This document shows, piece by piece, positions 1 to 11,402 of a stretch of DNA of 64,000 nt; position 1 is the first letter of the stretch; each line of letters opens with the position of its first letter. The DNA comes from Cryphonectria parasitica EP155 (Eukaryota > Ascomycota > Sordariomycetes > Diaporthales > Cryphonectriaceae). The DNA lies in NCBI RefSeq assembly GCF_011745365.1, contig NW_024468910.1:5257172-5321171 (forward strand), given 5' to 3'. Made by a program: the position numbers and the translations under genes. The notes beneath the pieces were generated by a model. The model did not search any database. It was not told where the DNA came from and saw only the letters and a program-made list of their open reading frames with translations.

Positions 1-343
1 AGGAGGATTACTTCTTTCTGCCTGAATTCAAAGTCCAATGGTCAATAACTGAGTTGCCAATTGTAGGTAGGGCACAAGAGGAAGAACCTCGGTGTACTAA
101 TCCACGCACCATTGGGGCCACTGTGCAATACCAATTCGTTTGAACGTTAGTCTAGATCTTGAGAGAGGGCGAACATTTTTCAATTTTGAGGGAGTTCAGG
201 ATTTGACTCACGTTCAAGGGGTCATTAGGGCTGTCCGAAGGCTGTGGCACCAGAATCACGTCCTTGTATCTGCCCTTGCCGTGTTTGAGGAGTTCTCTAG
301 GTATATCTGAGTACTCTGGAGGCAAATCGTCCTGATCACTCAT
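1..343 (-). CDS. MFS transporter, 5' part only (runs off left edge)
   Basis: This is the start of a major facilitator superfamily transporter of the fungal drug-efflux type. Exon 1 (343-212) encodes a hydrophilic cytosolic tail starting MSDQDDLPPEY and ending LVPQPSDSPNDPLN. That ending is the conserved lead-in to the first membrane helix of these proteins. A GTGAGT donor follows at 211. A 91-nt intron, an 11-nt exon (120-110, reading TGG CCC CAA TG) and an 88-nt intron (109-22) then join to an exon starting at 21. The join reads NDPLNWPQWQKEVILL, which fits the family exactly. An in-frame ATG at 394 would add 17 residues, but MSDQ fits family N-termini better. Everything from TM1 onward lies outside the window, so the substrate cannot be inferred. 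The family call is firm; the exon joins are inferred from splice signals and family fit. Confidence 0.75.
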
Positions 344-1516
344 GAAGGCTATGAGAAGAAGAAGAAGAGTCAGAATTTCCAAATGATAACGCATTCAACA
401 TATGCGGCTTGGGACGGGGGGATAACGGACCCGTTCCAGGAACGACCTCCATTTTTTTGCACTCAAGTATGCCGAAAGGCATGTTTGTGACTGACTTGTT
501 ATTATGATGAATAATAAGAAACAGAAAGAGAGAGGGAGAAATCTGATTACAGCATAGACATGAGTAAGTAGATCTTGTCTTCTTCTTTATCCAAGTCGAG
601 ATTTACGCGAGAGCAAGGCCCTCTTATATACATCAAACCCAAGAGCTTACCCCAGCATTCTTTTACCTTGAGAGACCCCCTGCACGTACATAAGAACCTG
701 GAGCAGCCAATGCATGCATGTCCAGCTGGATAGGACTAACCTTCGTCTACATAATCATGTTCCAGGGGGTGTTTGTGAACAGAGAATCGGCTTTTCGGTA
801 GCGAGGCCTCTCACCCCCATGGCACACCCACACCAACGTAGCTCGTCCACCCATCGGACGAGCCGTATCTTTTCACCAGGGTTTCCAATCCAATCTTGTT
901 TAGGTGTTGGGGGCTTGGGCTTTGGGACCTATTTTCCCCATGCTGCGGGGTAAAAGTAGGTCACGCATCCTACTGGCGTTGTCGGTAGATCTTCCCCACG
1001 GGCAACCCCAGAGTCCGAGGCTGGGGTAGCTCTCCTCATGCAGGTTGGGTGGTATTTGGCCGGGTGTCAAGCGGGTGGTGGTGGAGGAGGAGGAATTGAA
1101 ACCAGATCTTGTTTGCCGAGTGTTTACTAGTGAGATGGAACTTGGTACAGGGCGGACGGGTAAGAGGGTGGTGTAACTTTGTTCCTGTCTTTCTTCCTCT
1201 GTATATTAAGTTATGGTCAAACCCTAGCCGTTCGTTCCCCGCGTTTGGGACCGGAGAAATGAATTGTTTTAGATGTTGGCCCAATCCCAATCTTGTAAAG
1301 CCAAGAAATCCTCGCCCTCTATATGTATTTTCCGAAGTTCGGATCAGAAGGCGTTGGCAAGGTCTTTTAAGACACGCGGACACACATACACACAACACCA
1401 CACACACACACACACACACATACAAGCAACACGCATGCAAACACACACAATTCGGCCAATCAATTAGCAAGACAAAATCAGACGATTATTTTAGCATTCC
1501 TTGTCCCTCCTTTACA
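344..1516. other. Intergenic region between MFS gene and FAD monooxygenase
   Basis: No gene is recognised here. It should hold the divergent promoters of the flanking transporter and monooxygenase. A TATA-like TTATATA lies at 624-630, and the last 140 bases are the CA-rich leader of the monooxygenase gene. An open frame continues upstream of the monooxygenase ATG into this region, but its translation is low-complexity His/Thr repeat. Confidence 0.6.
1379..1450. repeat. CA-rich microsatellite in leader of FAD monooxygenase gene
   Basis: An imperfect (CA)n tract with interruptions and an uninterrupted core at about 1398-1421. It ends 66 bases before the monooxygenase ATG, so it probably lies in the 5' UTR or core promoter. 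Confidence 0.85.
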
Positions 1517-2776
1517 ATGTCCAAGTTCCCCCGTCTCCCAGATTCAGGCATCAAGGTCATCATCGTCGGCGCTGGATTCGCAGGCTTGACTGCCGCGATC
1601 GAGTGCGACCGAAAAGGCCACAACGTAACTCTTTTTGAGAAAATTGCAGACCTAAAACCCCTGGGCGATATCATCAGCTTCGGCCAGAATGCCACACGCA
1701 TCTTTGCCAGATGGCCTGGGGTGATGGAGAAGTTCCAGCCTCTCATCCACAAGAGCCAGGAGATTTCCTACCACAGCTGGGAGGGAAAATATGTTACCAC
1801 CCAGTCCTGGCTGGCTGAGAAGGAATGGGGGCCTAGGGTGAACGGGCACAGGGGCGAATTGCACCGCATCTTGTACGAGCACGCCAAGGAAAGAGGCATC
1901 GAGATCCGGCTGGGCCAGGACGTTACAGACTACTTTGAGAGCGAGACGGAAGCCGGCGTGGTGGTAAATGGCGAGAAACACGTGGCAGATGTGGTTCTGG
2001 CGGCTGAAGGGGTCAAGTCCCGCGGGCGCAGGATCGTTCTTGGGTTTGACGACAAGCCTCAGCCCTCTGGCTACGCGATCTACAGGGCCTGGTATCCGAC
2101 CGAGAACACACTCAGGAAGAAGGCCGTGACCCAGCACCTTGTGATGGCAGACACACATAATGCCTGGATCGGCCAGGATATCCATTTCATCGCTGCAGCG
2201 GTCAAGAACGGCGGGGAGATGAGCTGGGTCTGCACGCACAAGGACGAGGCGGGCATCGAGGAGAACTGGCAGTTCCCAGGAAAGGTGGAAGATGTCTTGA
2301 AAGTGCTGCAGGGCTGGGCGCCCGAGGTGGTCGAGCTGGTCAAGGCGACGCCACCGGATCGCCTGTTTGACTACAAGCTTGTGTATCGCGACCCTCTGCC
2401 CACCTTCATCTCGCCTGAGAAGCGCATTGCCCTGATTGGTGATGCCGCGCATCCCTTTCTTCCGACCTCGATCCAAGGAGCTAGTCAGGCCATGGAGGAC
2501 GGGGTCGTCCTCGCGGCATGTCTTGCTATCGCGGGCAAGGCAAGAGTCACCGAAGCTATGCAGGTCTACGAGAAGATTCGGTATGAGAGGGTACACAAGA
2601 TCCAGGCAACCGGGGTGTCGACACGAGAGATGTGGCACAAGGCAGACTGGGACGCCATATGGAAAGACCCAAGCATGCTTCACCTGAAGAGGGAAGAATG
2701 GATCCTGCGGTTCGACGCTGAGGAGGACGCCTATTCACGATATGATGAGGTGAAGGCCTCTCTCCAAGCCGTATAG
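1517..2776 (+). CDS. FAD-dependent monooxygenase (salicylate hydroxylase-like)
   Basis: A 419-residue, intronless group A flavoprotein monooxygenase. These enzymes use NAD(P)H and O2 to hydroxylate or epoxidise aromatic and polyketide substrates. The dinucleotide-binding fold opens with G18-A-G20-F-A-G23 after a short N-tail and has an acidic residue (E41, TLFEK) at the end of the second strand. The second FAD signature, IGDAAHPFLPTSIQGASQAMED, has its GD at 308-309. The start at 1517 (ACAATGTCC) was chosen because the fold starts 12 residues later. The frame stays open 136 codons upstream, but that stretch translates a CA repeat. There is no obvious membrane anchor. It lies 499 bp upstream of an aldo-keto reductase on the same strand, which suggests one pathway. 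The family is certain; the substrate is unknown. Confidence 0.92.
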   Translation: MSKFPRLPDSGIKVIIVGAGFAGLTAAIECDRKGHNVTLFEKIADLKPLGDIISFGQNATRIFARWPGVMEKFQPLIHKSQEISYHSWEGKYVTTQSWLAEKEWGPRVNGHRGELHRILYEHAKERGIEIRLGQDVTDYFESETEAGVVVNGEKHVADVVLAAEGVKSRGRRIVLGFDDKPQPSGYAIYRAWYPTENTLRKKAVTQHLVMADTHNAWIGQDIHFIAAAVKNGGEMSWVCTHKDEAGIEENWQFPGKVEDVLKVLQGWAPEVVELVKATPPDRLFDYKLVYRDPLPTFISPEKRIALIGDAAHPFLPTSIQGASQAMEDGVVLAACLAIAGKARVTEAMQVYEKIRYERVHKIQATGVSTREMWHKADWDAIWKDPSMLHLKREEWILRFDAEEDAYSRYDEVKASLQAV

Positions 2777-3275
2777 AGTGTTGGGAATAGTACAGCGACA
2801 TAGTACAGGATAGAGTGCCTTATCTTGAGTCGGAAAGATGATAGAAGGTCTTGACGTTTTTGATTATAATATGATTTACTTTTTACTGCAGCGCAATATA
2901 ATACATGACAAATTACTATTGTAGTGGGCTTTCTTTGCCATCGTCTTCGTGTTCTTCATCTTACTGGTGCCGACGATCCGTGCCCTGTACTGGACTGTCA
3001 AGCTGTTTCTTTCTCGCCGCACACCTGCAGCACCCTCTAGCCAGGAGGAGGAAGGGGGGGGGGGGGGGACCAGACCGTTCTCAAACCGGCCTTCCGGCGG
3101 CATATGAACAATGTGGAGCTGGCCAACGCGGGGCATACTTATATAAAAGCCTTCGATATCCTGGGATCTTTTCTTCCCAACTTCGAGAAACTAAAAGCTG
3201 GCGGATAATATAAAATTTTCAGAGCCCCCTTTAACAAGGTCACTTGTCGAGCGTCTTCTTTGCACACACACAGAG
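2777..3275. other. Intergenic: 3' end of monooxygenase, promoter of aldo-keto reductase
   Basis: No gene. It holds a 15-nt G run (3054-3068) and a TATA box. A polyadenylation-like AT-rich stretch follows the monooxygenase stop at about 2860-2910. Confidence 0.6.
3140..3148 (+). promoter_or_regulatory. TATA box of the aldo-keto reductase gene
   Basis: TATATAAAA lies 128-136 nt upstream of the ATG at 3276, in the position and orientation expected for a TATA element. The start site itself is not visible. Confidence 0.5.
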
Positions 3276-4275
3276 ATGAACCGACGTTTCATCTATGGTA
3301 CGGCTTGGAAAAAGGACGAGACTGCCTCGTGCGTGCTAAAGGCTATACATTCTGGCTTTACGGCCTTCGACACCGCATGCCAGCCCAAACACTACAGAGA
3401 AGATCTCGTCGGAGAGGCCATCCGCAGGGCCTTTGCTGATGGAACGATCAAAGACCGCAGCCAGATCTGGGTAAGTAATGTGTCTCATCCAGCTGGTTCC
3501 TATTTACATCAGTTCCTTGATGCTGACTCTCTGGTAGATTCAGACTAAATTCACTCGTCCCTCTGCTCACGATCCGGAGAATTGCCCCTATGACTTGAGC
3601 GCGCCAATCGAGGAGCAAGTCCACAAGTCAATCCAGATGTCCCTTCACAACCTCCGCCACAGCGAAGAGCTGGACGGTACCAACGACGGATCGGTCTACC
3701 TGGACTCGCTGATTCTACACTCCCCTTCCCCAGACTTGGAAGACACCCTCGCGGCCTGGCGTGTCATGTCCTCCTACGTGCCCCACCGAATCCGCGCGCT
3801 GGGCGTGGCCAACCTCTCATGTGAGCACCTCATGCGACTGTACGAGGCCGTGGAGGTGAAGCCGTCCTTTGTGCAGAACCGTCTGCATCCAGAAACGGAC
3901 TGGGAGATTGAGCAGCGGAGGTTCTGCGTGGACAAGGGCATTCTCTTCCAGGCGCACAAGGTCCTGAAGAGGAAGGAATTTATACTGGACTCGGAGCTGC
4001 TCAGGGAGGTCGCCTCGGCGGTCGGGGTGAACAGGCAGGTGGCCATGTACCTGTTGGTGCGGGGGCTGGGTGATTACATGACGGTTGTGAACGGGACGAA
4101 AAGTGAGGAGCACATGAAAGAGGATTTAGAGGGCATTGTGAAATTCAATTCATGGTGGGCTGACGAAGGAGAAAAGGGAAAGAATCAGACCAACTGGACC
4201 GGGTATATGGCGTGCTTCACGGAAATGATCGGGCAATCGTCGAGAAACTCCGGGCCTGCTGGATCTCCGGCGTAA
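3276..4275 (+). CDS. Aldo-keto reductase
   Basis: An NADPH-dependent aldo-keto reductase, an (alpha/beta)8 barrel that reduces aldehydes and ketones. Exons are 3276-3470 and 3538-4275. The 67-nt intron (GTAAGT to GTAG) falls after W65, so the protein reads IW-IQTKF across the join, giving 310 residues. The catalytic tetrad is visible: D32 (AFDTA), Y40 (PKHYRED), K69 (IQTKF) and H126 (LILHSP). The length is normal for the family. The C-terminal half lacks a strongly conserved NADPH-site signature that I can point to, and the last 35 residues are variable. It follows the FAD monooxygenase on the same strand. The physiological substrate is unknown. Confidence 0.9.
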
Positions 4276-4914
4276 GAATGGTACGGGATCGGATGTGATC
4301 CGAAATGAGGCTGATCGAGGGCAAGAAGAAAAAGGGAAAAGACAAAAAAGGAAACCGAAAGAAAGAGAATCCATTGGGACGTGCCATGCCCAGACTTCGA
4401 AGGAGACAATCATGGTGATACAGTCAAGGGGGGAAAAGTCGTCTTCCTTGATGATAAGGGATGGCAAAATGAGTTGCAAGATCCTTATCTTGCATTCATT
4501 CATTTGAGCGAGTACTTATTCCCAGGGACCCTCTCTCACACCAAAGAAAAGAGACACTGCGAGACCGGCAGGAATTTCTCCCTCTCTCTCTTTTCTCTCC
4601 TTTGTCAGACGGCAGACTCAGTCGAGACCAAAGTGGGCCGCATCAGCAGCAACAGCAGCGTCAAATTCTTAGACACAGGGTGAGCGAGTGGATCCCGGCC
4701 TGGCCCTCCCGAAGGAGTCTACGGCAAGCGAGAGAGGGCGAATTTGTCCCGGTTTTTTTCGCCGACGACATCGTTCCTTTTTTTCTTTTTTTTTCTTTTT
4801 CTTTGTTCTTCTTAAAAAGACACACACCACGAGATCAAGGAGGAGACACACGAACGAACCTTCTTGTCCAAGACCAAATAATTTCAACGCGGGTCCAAAA
4901 CCAACAACACAAGC
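4276..4914. other. Intergenic upstream of DUF1275 gene
   Basis: No gene. It contains pyrimidine-rich tracts (about 4578-4604 and 4755-4803), common in fungal promoters and leaders. A short AT-poor stretch precedes the ATG at 4915. Confidence 0.6.
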
Positions 4915-5986
4915 ATGGCAGAGAAACAGCCACCACAAAAAGAGACGCCCATGAGCACACCCGGCGTTCTCAGCAAGAGGCCCTCGTCAGACAATGTCTC
5001 GCCGCCGCCGTCACAAGAGTCACCACAGAACAAGGGGGCCTTCTCGACAGTTTTTGATGATATCGACCCAGCGCACTCGGATGCGCCCATAATCGCCTGT
5101 TGTTTTGTCTCTGGTCTTTGCGACAGTGTCGCCTTCAACGCAAGCAATGTTTTCGTGAGCATGCAGACGGGTGAGTTTTTTCTTCTTCTTTTTCTATTAT
5201 TACTCAGAACACGGCCCCCACCCCCCTTTTTCATTATTTCTTTTCATCTTATTCGGCGACCATTTCGTAACCCACAACCAACAGTTACACATTATTTTCC
5301 AGACTGGCTACTAACAAAACCCAATCCTAGGAAACACCATTTTCTTGGCCCTCGGCACAGCCCACCTTCCATACGGCGCCTCCACCCTCTGGCTCAAGGC
5401 GCTGGTCTCCATCGCCGCCTTCTGGGCCGGCTGCTTCTGCTTCGGCCAGACCCGCCGCATCGGCAACAAGCGCAAGTCCACCCTGGCGCTGTCCTTCCTG
5501 GTCCAGTCCCTGCTCATCCTCATCTCCGCCGCCGTGGCGCAGGCGGGCTCCGTCCCGGCCTTTGCCATCGGCTCCCTCGGCTCCGACGCCAGCGAGATCC
5601 TGCTCAAGAGCTACGAGACCAACGCCATGTCGCTGATCCCGCTGTCGCTCATGGCGTTTCAGTTCGGCGGCCAGATCGTCACCAGCCGCGTCCTGGGCTT
5701 CAACGAGGTCCCCACCAACGTGCTCACCTCGCTGTACTGCGACCTGCTCTCGGATCCCCTGCTGTTCGCGCCCGCGGGCGCCAATGTCAAGAGGAACCGC
5801 CGCCTGACGGCTATTGTCCTGATGATTGCCGGCGCCATTCTCGGCGCCTGGCTGCAGAGGTCCAGGGCCGGTATGCCTGCTGCGCTGTGGATTGCTGGTG
5901 CCGTCAAGATGGTTATTGCTGTCGCTTGGGCTGCCTGGAAGCCGAAGCAGAAGCTCAGTGGTGAGAAGGCAGCAGGGCGGGTGTAG
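4915..5986 (+). CDS. DUF1275 (YoaK-family) integral membrane protein
   Basis: A polytopic membrane protein of the DUF1275/YoaK family, whose biochemical role is not settled. Exons are 4915-5170 and 5331-5986. The 160-nt intron (GTGAGT to CTAG) splits a Gly codon, so the join reads VFVSMQTGNTIFLALG, typical of the first two helices. The spliced product is 303 residues. About 70 hydrophilic, Pro/Ser-rich N-terminal residues precede roughly six hydrophobic segments. It ends in a short basic tail (KPKQKLSGEK). The MQTGN motif just after helix 1 is a family hallmark. It sits between the aldo-keto reductase and the flavocytochrome; whether it takes part in their pathway is not evident. Confidence 0.88.
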
Positions 5987-7151
5987 AAGCTGTTTTGTCC
6001 TGGGGCCAGTCAAGCCAGCTCGGAGGCCTTTTGATGATGGCTCTTTTTTTTTTCTTCCTTCCTTTCTTTTCTCTTCTTATGTTGCTCCCCTCGCAATCAT
6101 TTCATTACAGCGCTGTCTAGATGGGAGAAGTAGAGTATAGACTCATAGACGTAGATCGATACCCACCATATTTCCCCCTTACATTCAATTAGAACATGTG
6201 GATACCCCCATCTCTTTTTTTTTCTTCTTCTTTTTTTTTTTCTTTTTTTTTTCCCAAGGAACAAGAATTCAACTCACGACCAGTCAGTCCATCCGGCAGT
6301 CGTCCATAAATTGAAGACAAGTCATCGACGAAAACCTCGTGGGACGACGACGTCTTGTTTAGGCCAGCATTCTGAGACGGATCGACAGGGCCTGTCATGA
6401 AGTAGATTCAGAACGTGGATGGGTCTGAAACAGCCATGGCGGTGACAGCTCGGTCCTTGCAAGAGTCCCCAGTGTCGGTTTGAAGTAATCGTGTAGCAAA
6501 GCTCGGGGGTGAATATATTCCATGAAGTTTGGAGATTTCTCCCCAACAGCTAACGGCATGAGTTTGCATTATGCGATATTGCTATGCATCCTCGCTAGTA
6601 TTATTGGTAGCCAGCTGACCAGGGGAGGCCGCTGGGTCACAACGCATGCTAGCACGTGCAGTGGGCCAAAGCGGGCACCAGTCAGTGTGACTGTGGGTAG
6701 CTGTGCTCCTCTATCGTCTCTGTGCAGGTCGTCAGAGGACAACTTCTTAGGAATACATATCAGTGCAACGTAAATCAGGGTGGCAAGATGCTTCCCTCGT
6801 TCCGAATTGGCCCCAGATTGCAGTCCTGCCGAGCGTCGAGAGTATTCGGACCTTATGAAGTAGAAAGGCATCAATAGTGCGGGATGCTGAGATACAGAGA
6901 CCCGCCAAAAGGACATGGCCTAAGCTCTGCAATTAAGGGTACGAACACGAACGGCGCGACGGATGAGGCCAGAATAACAAGACCTGAATGAGACCTTCGA
7001 TAGCTCTCTTAAGGATTTATTGAAATGTCTAACAGAATAGAATCGAAGTGCAAATGCTTGTCAATCAAGATCGTGATCCGTCATCACATACAATAGTTAG
7101 TAACAATATGTTTTGCAAATTCAAACATCTCCCTGCTGTATTTCAAGTCTA
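5987..7151. other. Intergenic, convergent 3' ends of DUF1275 gene and flavocytochrome gene
   Basis: No gene recognised in 1.16 kb. It contains a T-rich tract at about 6213-6253 and several short meaningless open frames. It should hold the two 3' UTRs. Confidence 0.55.
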
Positions 7152-8976
7152 TCACAACTTTGACCTGATGAGCGCCGCCTTTTCCCACAAGCCTTGCTTG
7201 TCGAGATTTGCCTCTCCGTCGTAGATGTCTCTCTCGAGTGCTCGAGCATTGACCTAGCAGCAAGTCAGTAAAATTCAACATTATGTCGGTGTCTCGACAA
7301 GGAAAAGTCCTACAAATCGTGGGCCCAGATCCTCCACTTTGCTTGCTCCCAAGAGCCGCATGCATGTCTCCACCTCGGCCTGTAGAACTGTTTATGGACG
7401 TCAGCATATTGAGATAGGACAAGACTTGTTTGTGATGAGAGGGAATCTTACTCTCGAATGTCCTGTAAACGCCCCTCCAGCCGCCGACGCCAAGTCCCCA
7501 GAGCGGTGCCCTGCCGATCCCCACCGCTTTTGCGCCCAGACAGAGCGCCTTGACGACATCAGTGCCCCTCTTGATGCCACCGTCCACCCATATCTCGATA
7601 TCATTGAACACCTCAGGGCAGTACTTTCTGCACTCGAGCAGGGTATGTAGCGCAGGCGGGGCCGTATCCAGAGCGCGCCCACCGTGGTTAGACAAGAGGA
7701 CCGCCTTTACAGTCCCAGGATTTTCCCGCGCATATCGAGCGGCCAGATAGACATCCTCGTGTGTCTGCACCCCCTTCAGAACGACCGGCATGTCCGGGGC
7801 ATGCTTCTTCAACCACGGCAGTGTTGTCTTCCATGTCAGGTCCGCAGCCGTGCCGGCAAACAGCGCCTGTCCCACACCACCGCCAACCTTGCTGTCCTCC
7901 TTGTCGCCACCGCCAATTACAGGGTAGTCCACCTCGCTCTGCGCTGGTGGGCCTGCAGCCTCAAGCCCTTGCTTCTCGTCCATCTCCCTCTTGCCCGGCA
8001 CAGGGGCATCGAGGGTCAACACGATGAACTTGTACCACTGGCGCATCTTGACGATTCGCGCCAGCATGGCCTCGCTCTTAGCCCGGTCGTTATGCACGTA
8101 TAGCTGCCAGCCAAAGACCTGGCCCTCGTGGGCGCCTTCGACGACCTGCTCGGGAGTCATGCTCGCGTTGTTGCTGATGATCTGGCATGCGCCGAAGTAG
8201 CCTGCTCCCTTGGCTATGCCGGCTTCGCCGTCTGAGTGCGCGAGGCGGGCCATGGCGGCAGGGCAGACGAAGATGGGGGTGCGGACGCCGAATTGGCCCA
8301 GGAGCGAGGTGGAGGTGTCACATTGAACGCAGTCCACAAAGACGCGCGGGCGGAGGAGGACGGAGCGGTAGACGGAGTTATTGTATATCTTGGAGAAGAG
8401 GTCGTCGGAGGCGGAGTCGTAGTATGCGCGGCACTTGGCGGACACGAGCTTCTTTGCAGCGTCGGCTATCTCGTCGAGGTTAAGGAGGTGGTCGAGCGGT
8501 GGAGCGGTGTATTTCTCGACCGTGGTGTTCGCAGGCGACGAGGAGGCGGAGGAGGAGGCATCGTCGCTGCTGTCAGGGCCGACGGCGGCTGATTGTGCCC
8601 TGGCAAGGCTGTCTGGGTTGACACGGCCCAGTCTGGCCTCTGGCTTGAGGTTCTCCTCAAGGGTGCCAGGAGGGTGAATAGGGTCGTACTCTTCTGTGGC
8701 GTCCTTGCCGGCGAGCTTGAGGATGATCTTGGAGCCGCCAGGGTGCTCGGCCAGGAAGTCGGTCACGTCGTAGACATTGCCGTAGAGGATGACCCAACAG
8801 CTGTCGGGGGAGGTGTGCTTTGCGACTGTATCATTATGGTAATGCAGGTTGAGTATTGGTTAGTTTTGTGCCGTGTCTCTCAGCTGGTTCGCTTGCGGGA
8901 GCAATCCCCCTCCATTCTGTCTCGCCTGTAGTGGGGGTTGCAACTTACCCTCTTCCACCGTGAATTCTTTGGCCAT
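7152..8976 (-). CDS. Cytochrome b5-FMN alpha-hydroxyacid dehydrogenase with C-terminal SKL
   Basis: A flavocytochrome b2-like enzyme: an N-terminal cytochrome b5 domain fused to an FMN-dependent alpha-hydroxyacid (lactate/glycolate-type) dehydrogenase. Four exons, 8976-8949, 8825-7452, 7387-7314 and 7253-7152, give 525 residues. Heme ligands are H37 (HPGG) and H60 (DPIHPPG). The FMN domain shows [24 protein letters not shown] and the catalytic H390 in SNHGGRALD. The first exon is only 28 nt and the b5 fold starts at once ([12 protein letters not shown]), so there is no mitochondrial presequence. The protein ends ALIRSKL, a consensus type-1 peroxisomal signal in the 102-nt last exon. Yeast Cyb2 is mitochondrial, so location here probably differs. 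All joins preserve frame. The substrate is uncertain: L-lactate, glycolate or another 2-hydroxyacid. Confidence 0.92.
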
Positions 8977-10465
8977 GGCTATCAATTGGAATTCTATAAA
9001 CACACGGCGCACATAGCAGAAGGGATAAATAAAGAGGGAATCAAATACAGGCCTGAGAAAGAAAAAGGAAAAAAAGAGAAGAAATCAAGGCATTGACTCG
9101 AGTAAATCATGGCCAAAGTGGAAGCAAGTTCCACATTGCTCCTCTGCCCAGAGTCGTCTTCTCTGCCTGGTGCAACATTGGCCCGAGGGGCAGGTACTAT
9201 GATAGCAAACTCAGGCCAAGGACGTTGGTCCCCACTTCCCCGGAGCAAAAGACGGCGGGGAGATGACCAACTAAAGGGCCTCATTCGCTGCATCAACAGA
9301 CCGGATCGTTAGCGTGCAGGGTAGGGGCTGCGATGATCGGAGCCAAGATTCATTCATTCATCCCACGCTCTGTTGTCGAAGAACATTCAACAATCAAACA
9401 AACAATTGATACATAGGTCAAGCATGCCACATGGACGGCAGGCCAGACAAGACTTGTTTCCAACGCATTTCTGACCTTTTCACTTATTTCTACCATATTA
9501 TTTCGTCCCTCGAATTCAAGAAACTCGTCCTGATCACCGTGGTTTCGCTAACCCTTCCTTTTTTTTTCTTCCTACTTTTAATGTCCCCCTTAGACCTAAG
9601 AATGAAAGTCCTCCAATAAAGACTGGACTTGCTGTGGACTGAGGGACATGCGAAATTTGATTCCGTTGTCGTGAGACCTGATGGATTACCACAGTGCTGA
9701 ATGCGTCCTCTCCGCCCCATGTGTCATGCGCTGTGACGGAAGTAAGGAGTCATGAATCTCCAAGTATTGCGGGCAGCTGCGTCTCGCAGGCATTGTTTAC
9801 CTATTTCGTCTAGTAGGTAGCACTTACTGCCCCAGATCTCCGGAGATGAGCTGGCAGGCAGAGGAGATGCATGTGCAGTTTCTGCATACGGTGCACGGCA
9901 GAAGATAACCCACAAGGGGCTGGCTGGCTGACTGACTGACTGACAGTCTTCTACTTGTCTTGGTTTACACATGAAGTAGTATTACGTTTGATTATTATTC
10001 GATCACCATTTCGTCGCCTCTTCTCTCTCCTAAACACTCTACCTAGCAGCATAGCAGGTGTATTCAAACACCATAATATTCATCATCCCGACCTATACAA
10101 ACCCGCCCGGCACCCTGGCAGACACGCGATGCGGTGCTAATCTGTAGGCTTTCCAAGGCACGCCCTTTTATAGGCATCCTGGAGGAAGGATTCGGCCGAG
10201 ATTTAGTCCCTTCCTATCACCCACTAGCGGTCACGCATGTACTTTCCAAATAGGGAAATATACAGTACATCGGGAGGGGATAGATAGATGCCATTTGACT
10301 CACCCTCTCTCTGGCCCATCCCTCGACTACGTCCGCGGGCTCCTTGAACAGCAAGATAAATAGCAAGCACCTTCTCGTCTTACCAGAACCATTTGACAAG
10401 AAGTCCAGAGACATCATCAGAGACTGAGTAAAGAGATATCCTTTTGACTACCATAGACGTCAATC
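8977..10465. other. Divergent intergenic region between flavocytochrome and FMN-binding protein genes
   Basis: 1.49 kb without a recognisable gene, between two divergently transcribed flavoprotein genes, so it should carry both promoters. It holds a short tetranucleotide repeat at 9918-9945 (GGCT then GACT units). An ATAAATAG element about 105 nt upstream of the ATG at 10466 could be a weak TATA box. Confidence 0.55.
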
Positions 10466-11402
10466 ATGGCCAGCGAAGACCAGCACCAAGTTTCCCTCAA
10501 GACGGCACAATCCGCAATCAACAGACACAAGGAGAGAGGTAGGTTGTCATTACATTGACTTTGTAATCAATCAATCACTCCTAACACACCAGAAAACGTC
10601 GCACTGACACTTGTTCTACTCTCCTCAAGGCCATTATGATGTCGAGACGGTCCACTCCATCTTCAACAGCACCGCCGTCGCCCATGTCTCCTTCGTCCCA
10701 GACCCATCCAACCCGCTACCCGTTGTCCTTCCCATGATTGCCCGCATAGGCACATTCCCAGGTGGCGACGGTGAGGCCGCTGCATACATCCACGGCTACG
10801 TTTCCAGTCGCATGTTCCGACCCCAGACCGGGCGATCAGAGCCCGCCACGCGGGAGGAAGACGCCGGGTTTCCCGTGTGCATCGCCGCCACCAAGATCGA
10901 CAACCTCGTGCTGGCCCTTACGCCCTTCAACCACAGCTACGACTACCGTTCCGCCGTCGTCCACGGCACGGCCACGCTGCTTGACCCAGGCACCAGGGAC
11001 AACCCTCTCAACCGCGACGAGCTGCTGTGGGCCATGAAGCTCATCACCGACGTCGTCTGCCCGGGCCGCTACGACAACACCCGCGTGCCGCCCGACGAGG
11101 CTGAGATCGCCTCGACCAGGATTCTGAAAGTGCGCATTAACAGCGCCAGTGCCAAGATCCGCGACTCGGGCGTCAAGGAGGACGCTAAGGATCTGAAGAA
11201 CGAGGCAGCTGTGAACAAGGTCTGGACGGGCGTCATCCCGTATGTGGAGACGTTGGGCGTGCCTACGCCTGCTGAGACGAACAAGGTGGCGGCTGTTCCG
11301 GCATACATTCTGGATCATGTCAAGGAGCATAATGAGAAGGCTCAGGCGGGGAGGTCTGGGGGCCTTGTGTCCAAGGTTATGTCATCACTTTTTGGATCAT
11401 GA
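10466..11402 (+). CDS. Pyridoxamine-phosphate-oxidase-like FMN-binding protein
   Basis: A flavin-binding split-barrel protein of the PNPOx-like (Pyridox_ox_2) family. Members bind FMN; their reactions are mostly unknown. Exons are 10466-10538 and 10630-11402. The 91-nt intron (GTAGGT to CAAG) splits the Gly codon in KERGHYDVETVHSIFN, giving 281 residues. Family features are the AVAHVSFVPDPSNPLPVVLP strand pair, IHGYVSSRM, PVCIAATKIDNLVLA and SYDYRSAVVHGTATLL, followed by a helical C-terminal half (MKLITDVVCPGRYDNTR). There is no signal peptide or membrane segment. The start at 10466 is the first ATG of the exon and its frame is confirmed by the splice. It converges on the epimerase-like gene 268 bp away. 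Confidence 0.85.

Noticed and set aside
1109..1516. Extended N-terminus of the FAD monooxygenase frame (136 more codons)
   Set aside because: It translates a CA repeat and unrelated sequence; the FAD fold starts 12 residues after the ATG at 1517.
1652..2683. Long minus-strand frame opposite the FAD monooxygenase
   Set aside because: Antisense shadow of a GC-rich coding region; no recognisable motif.
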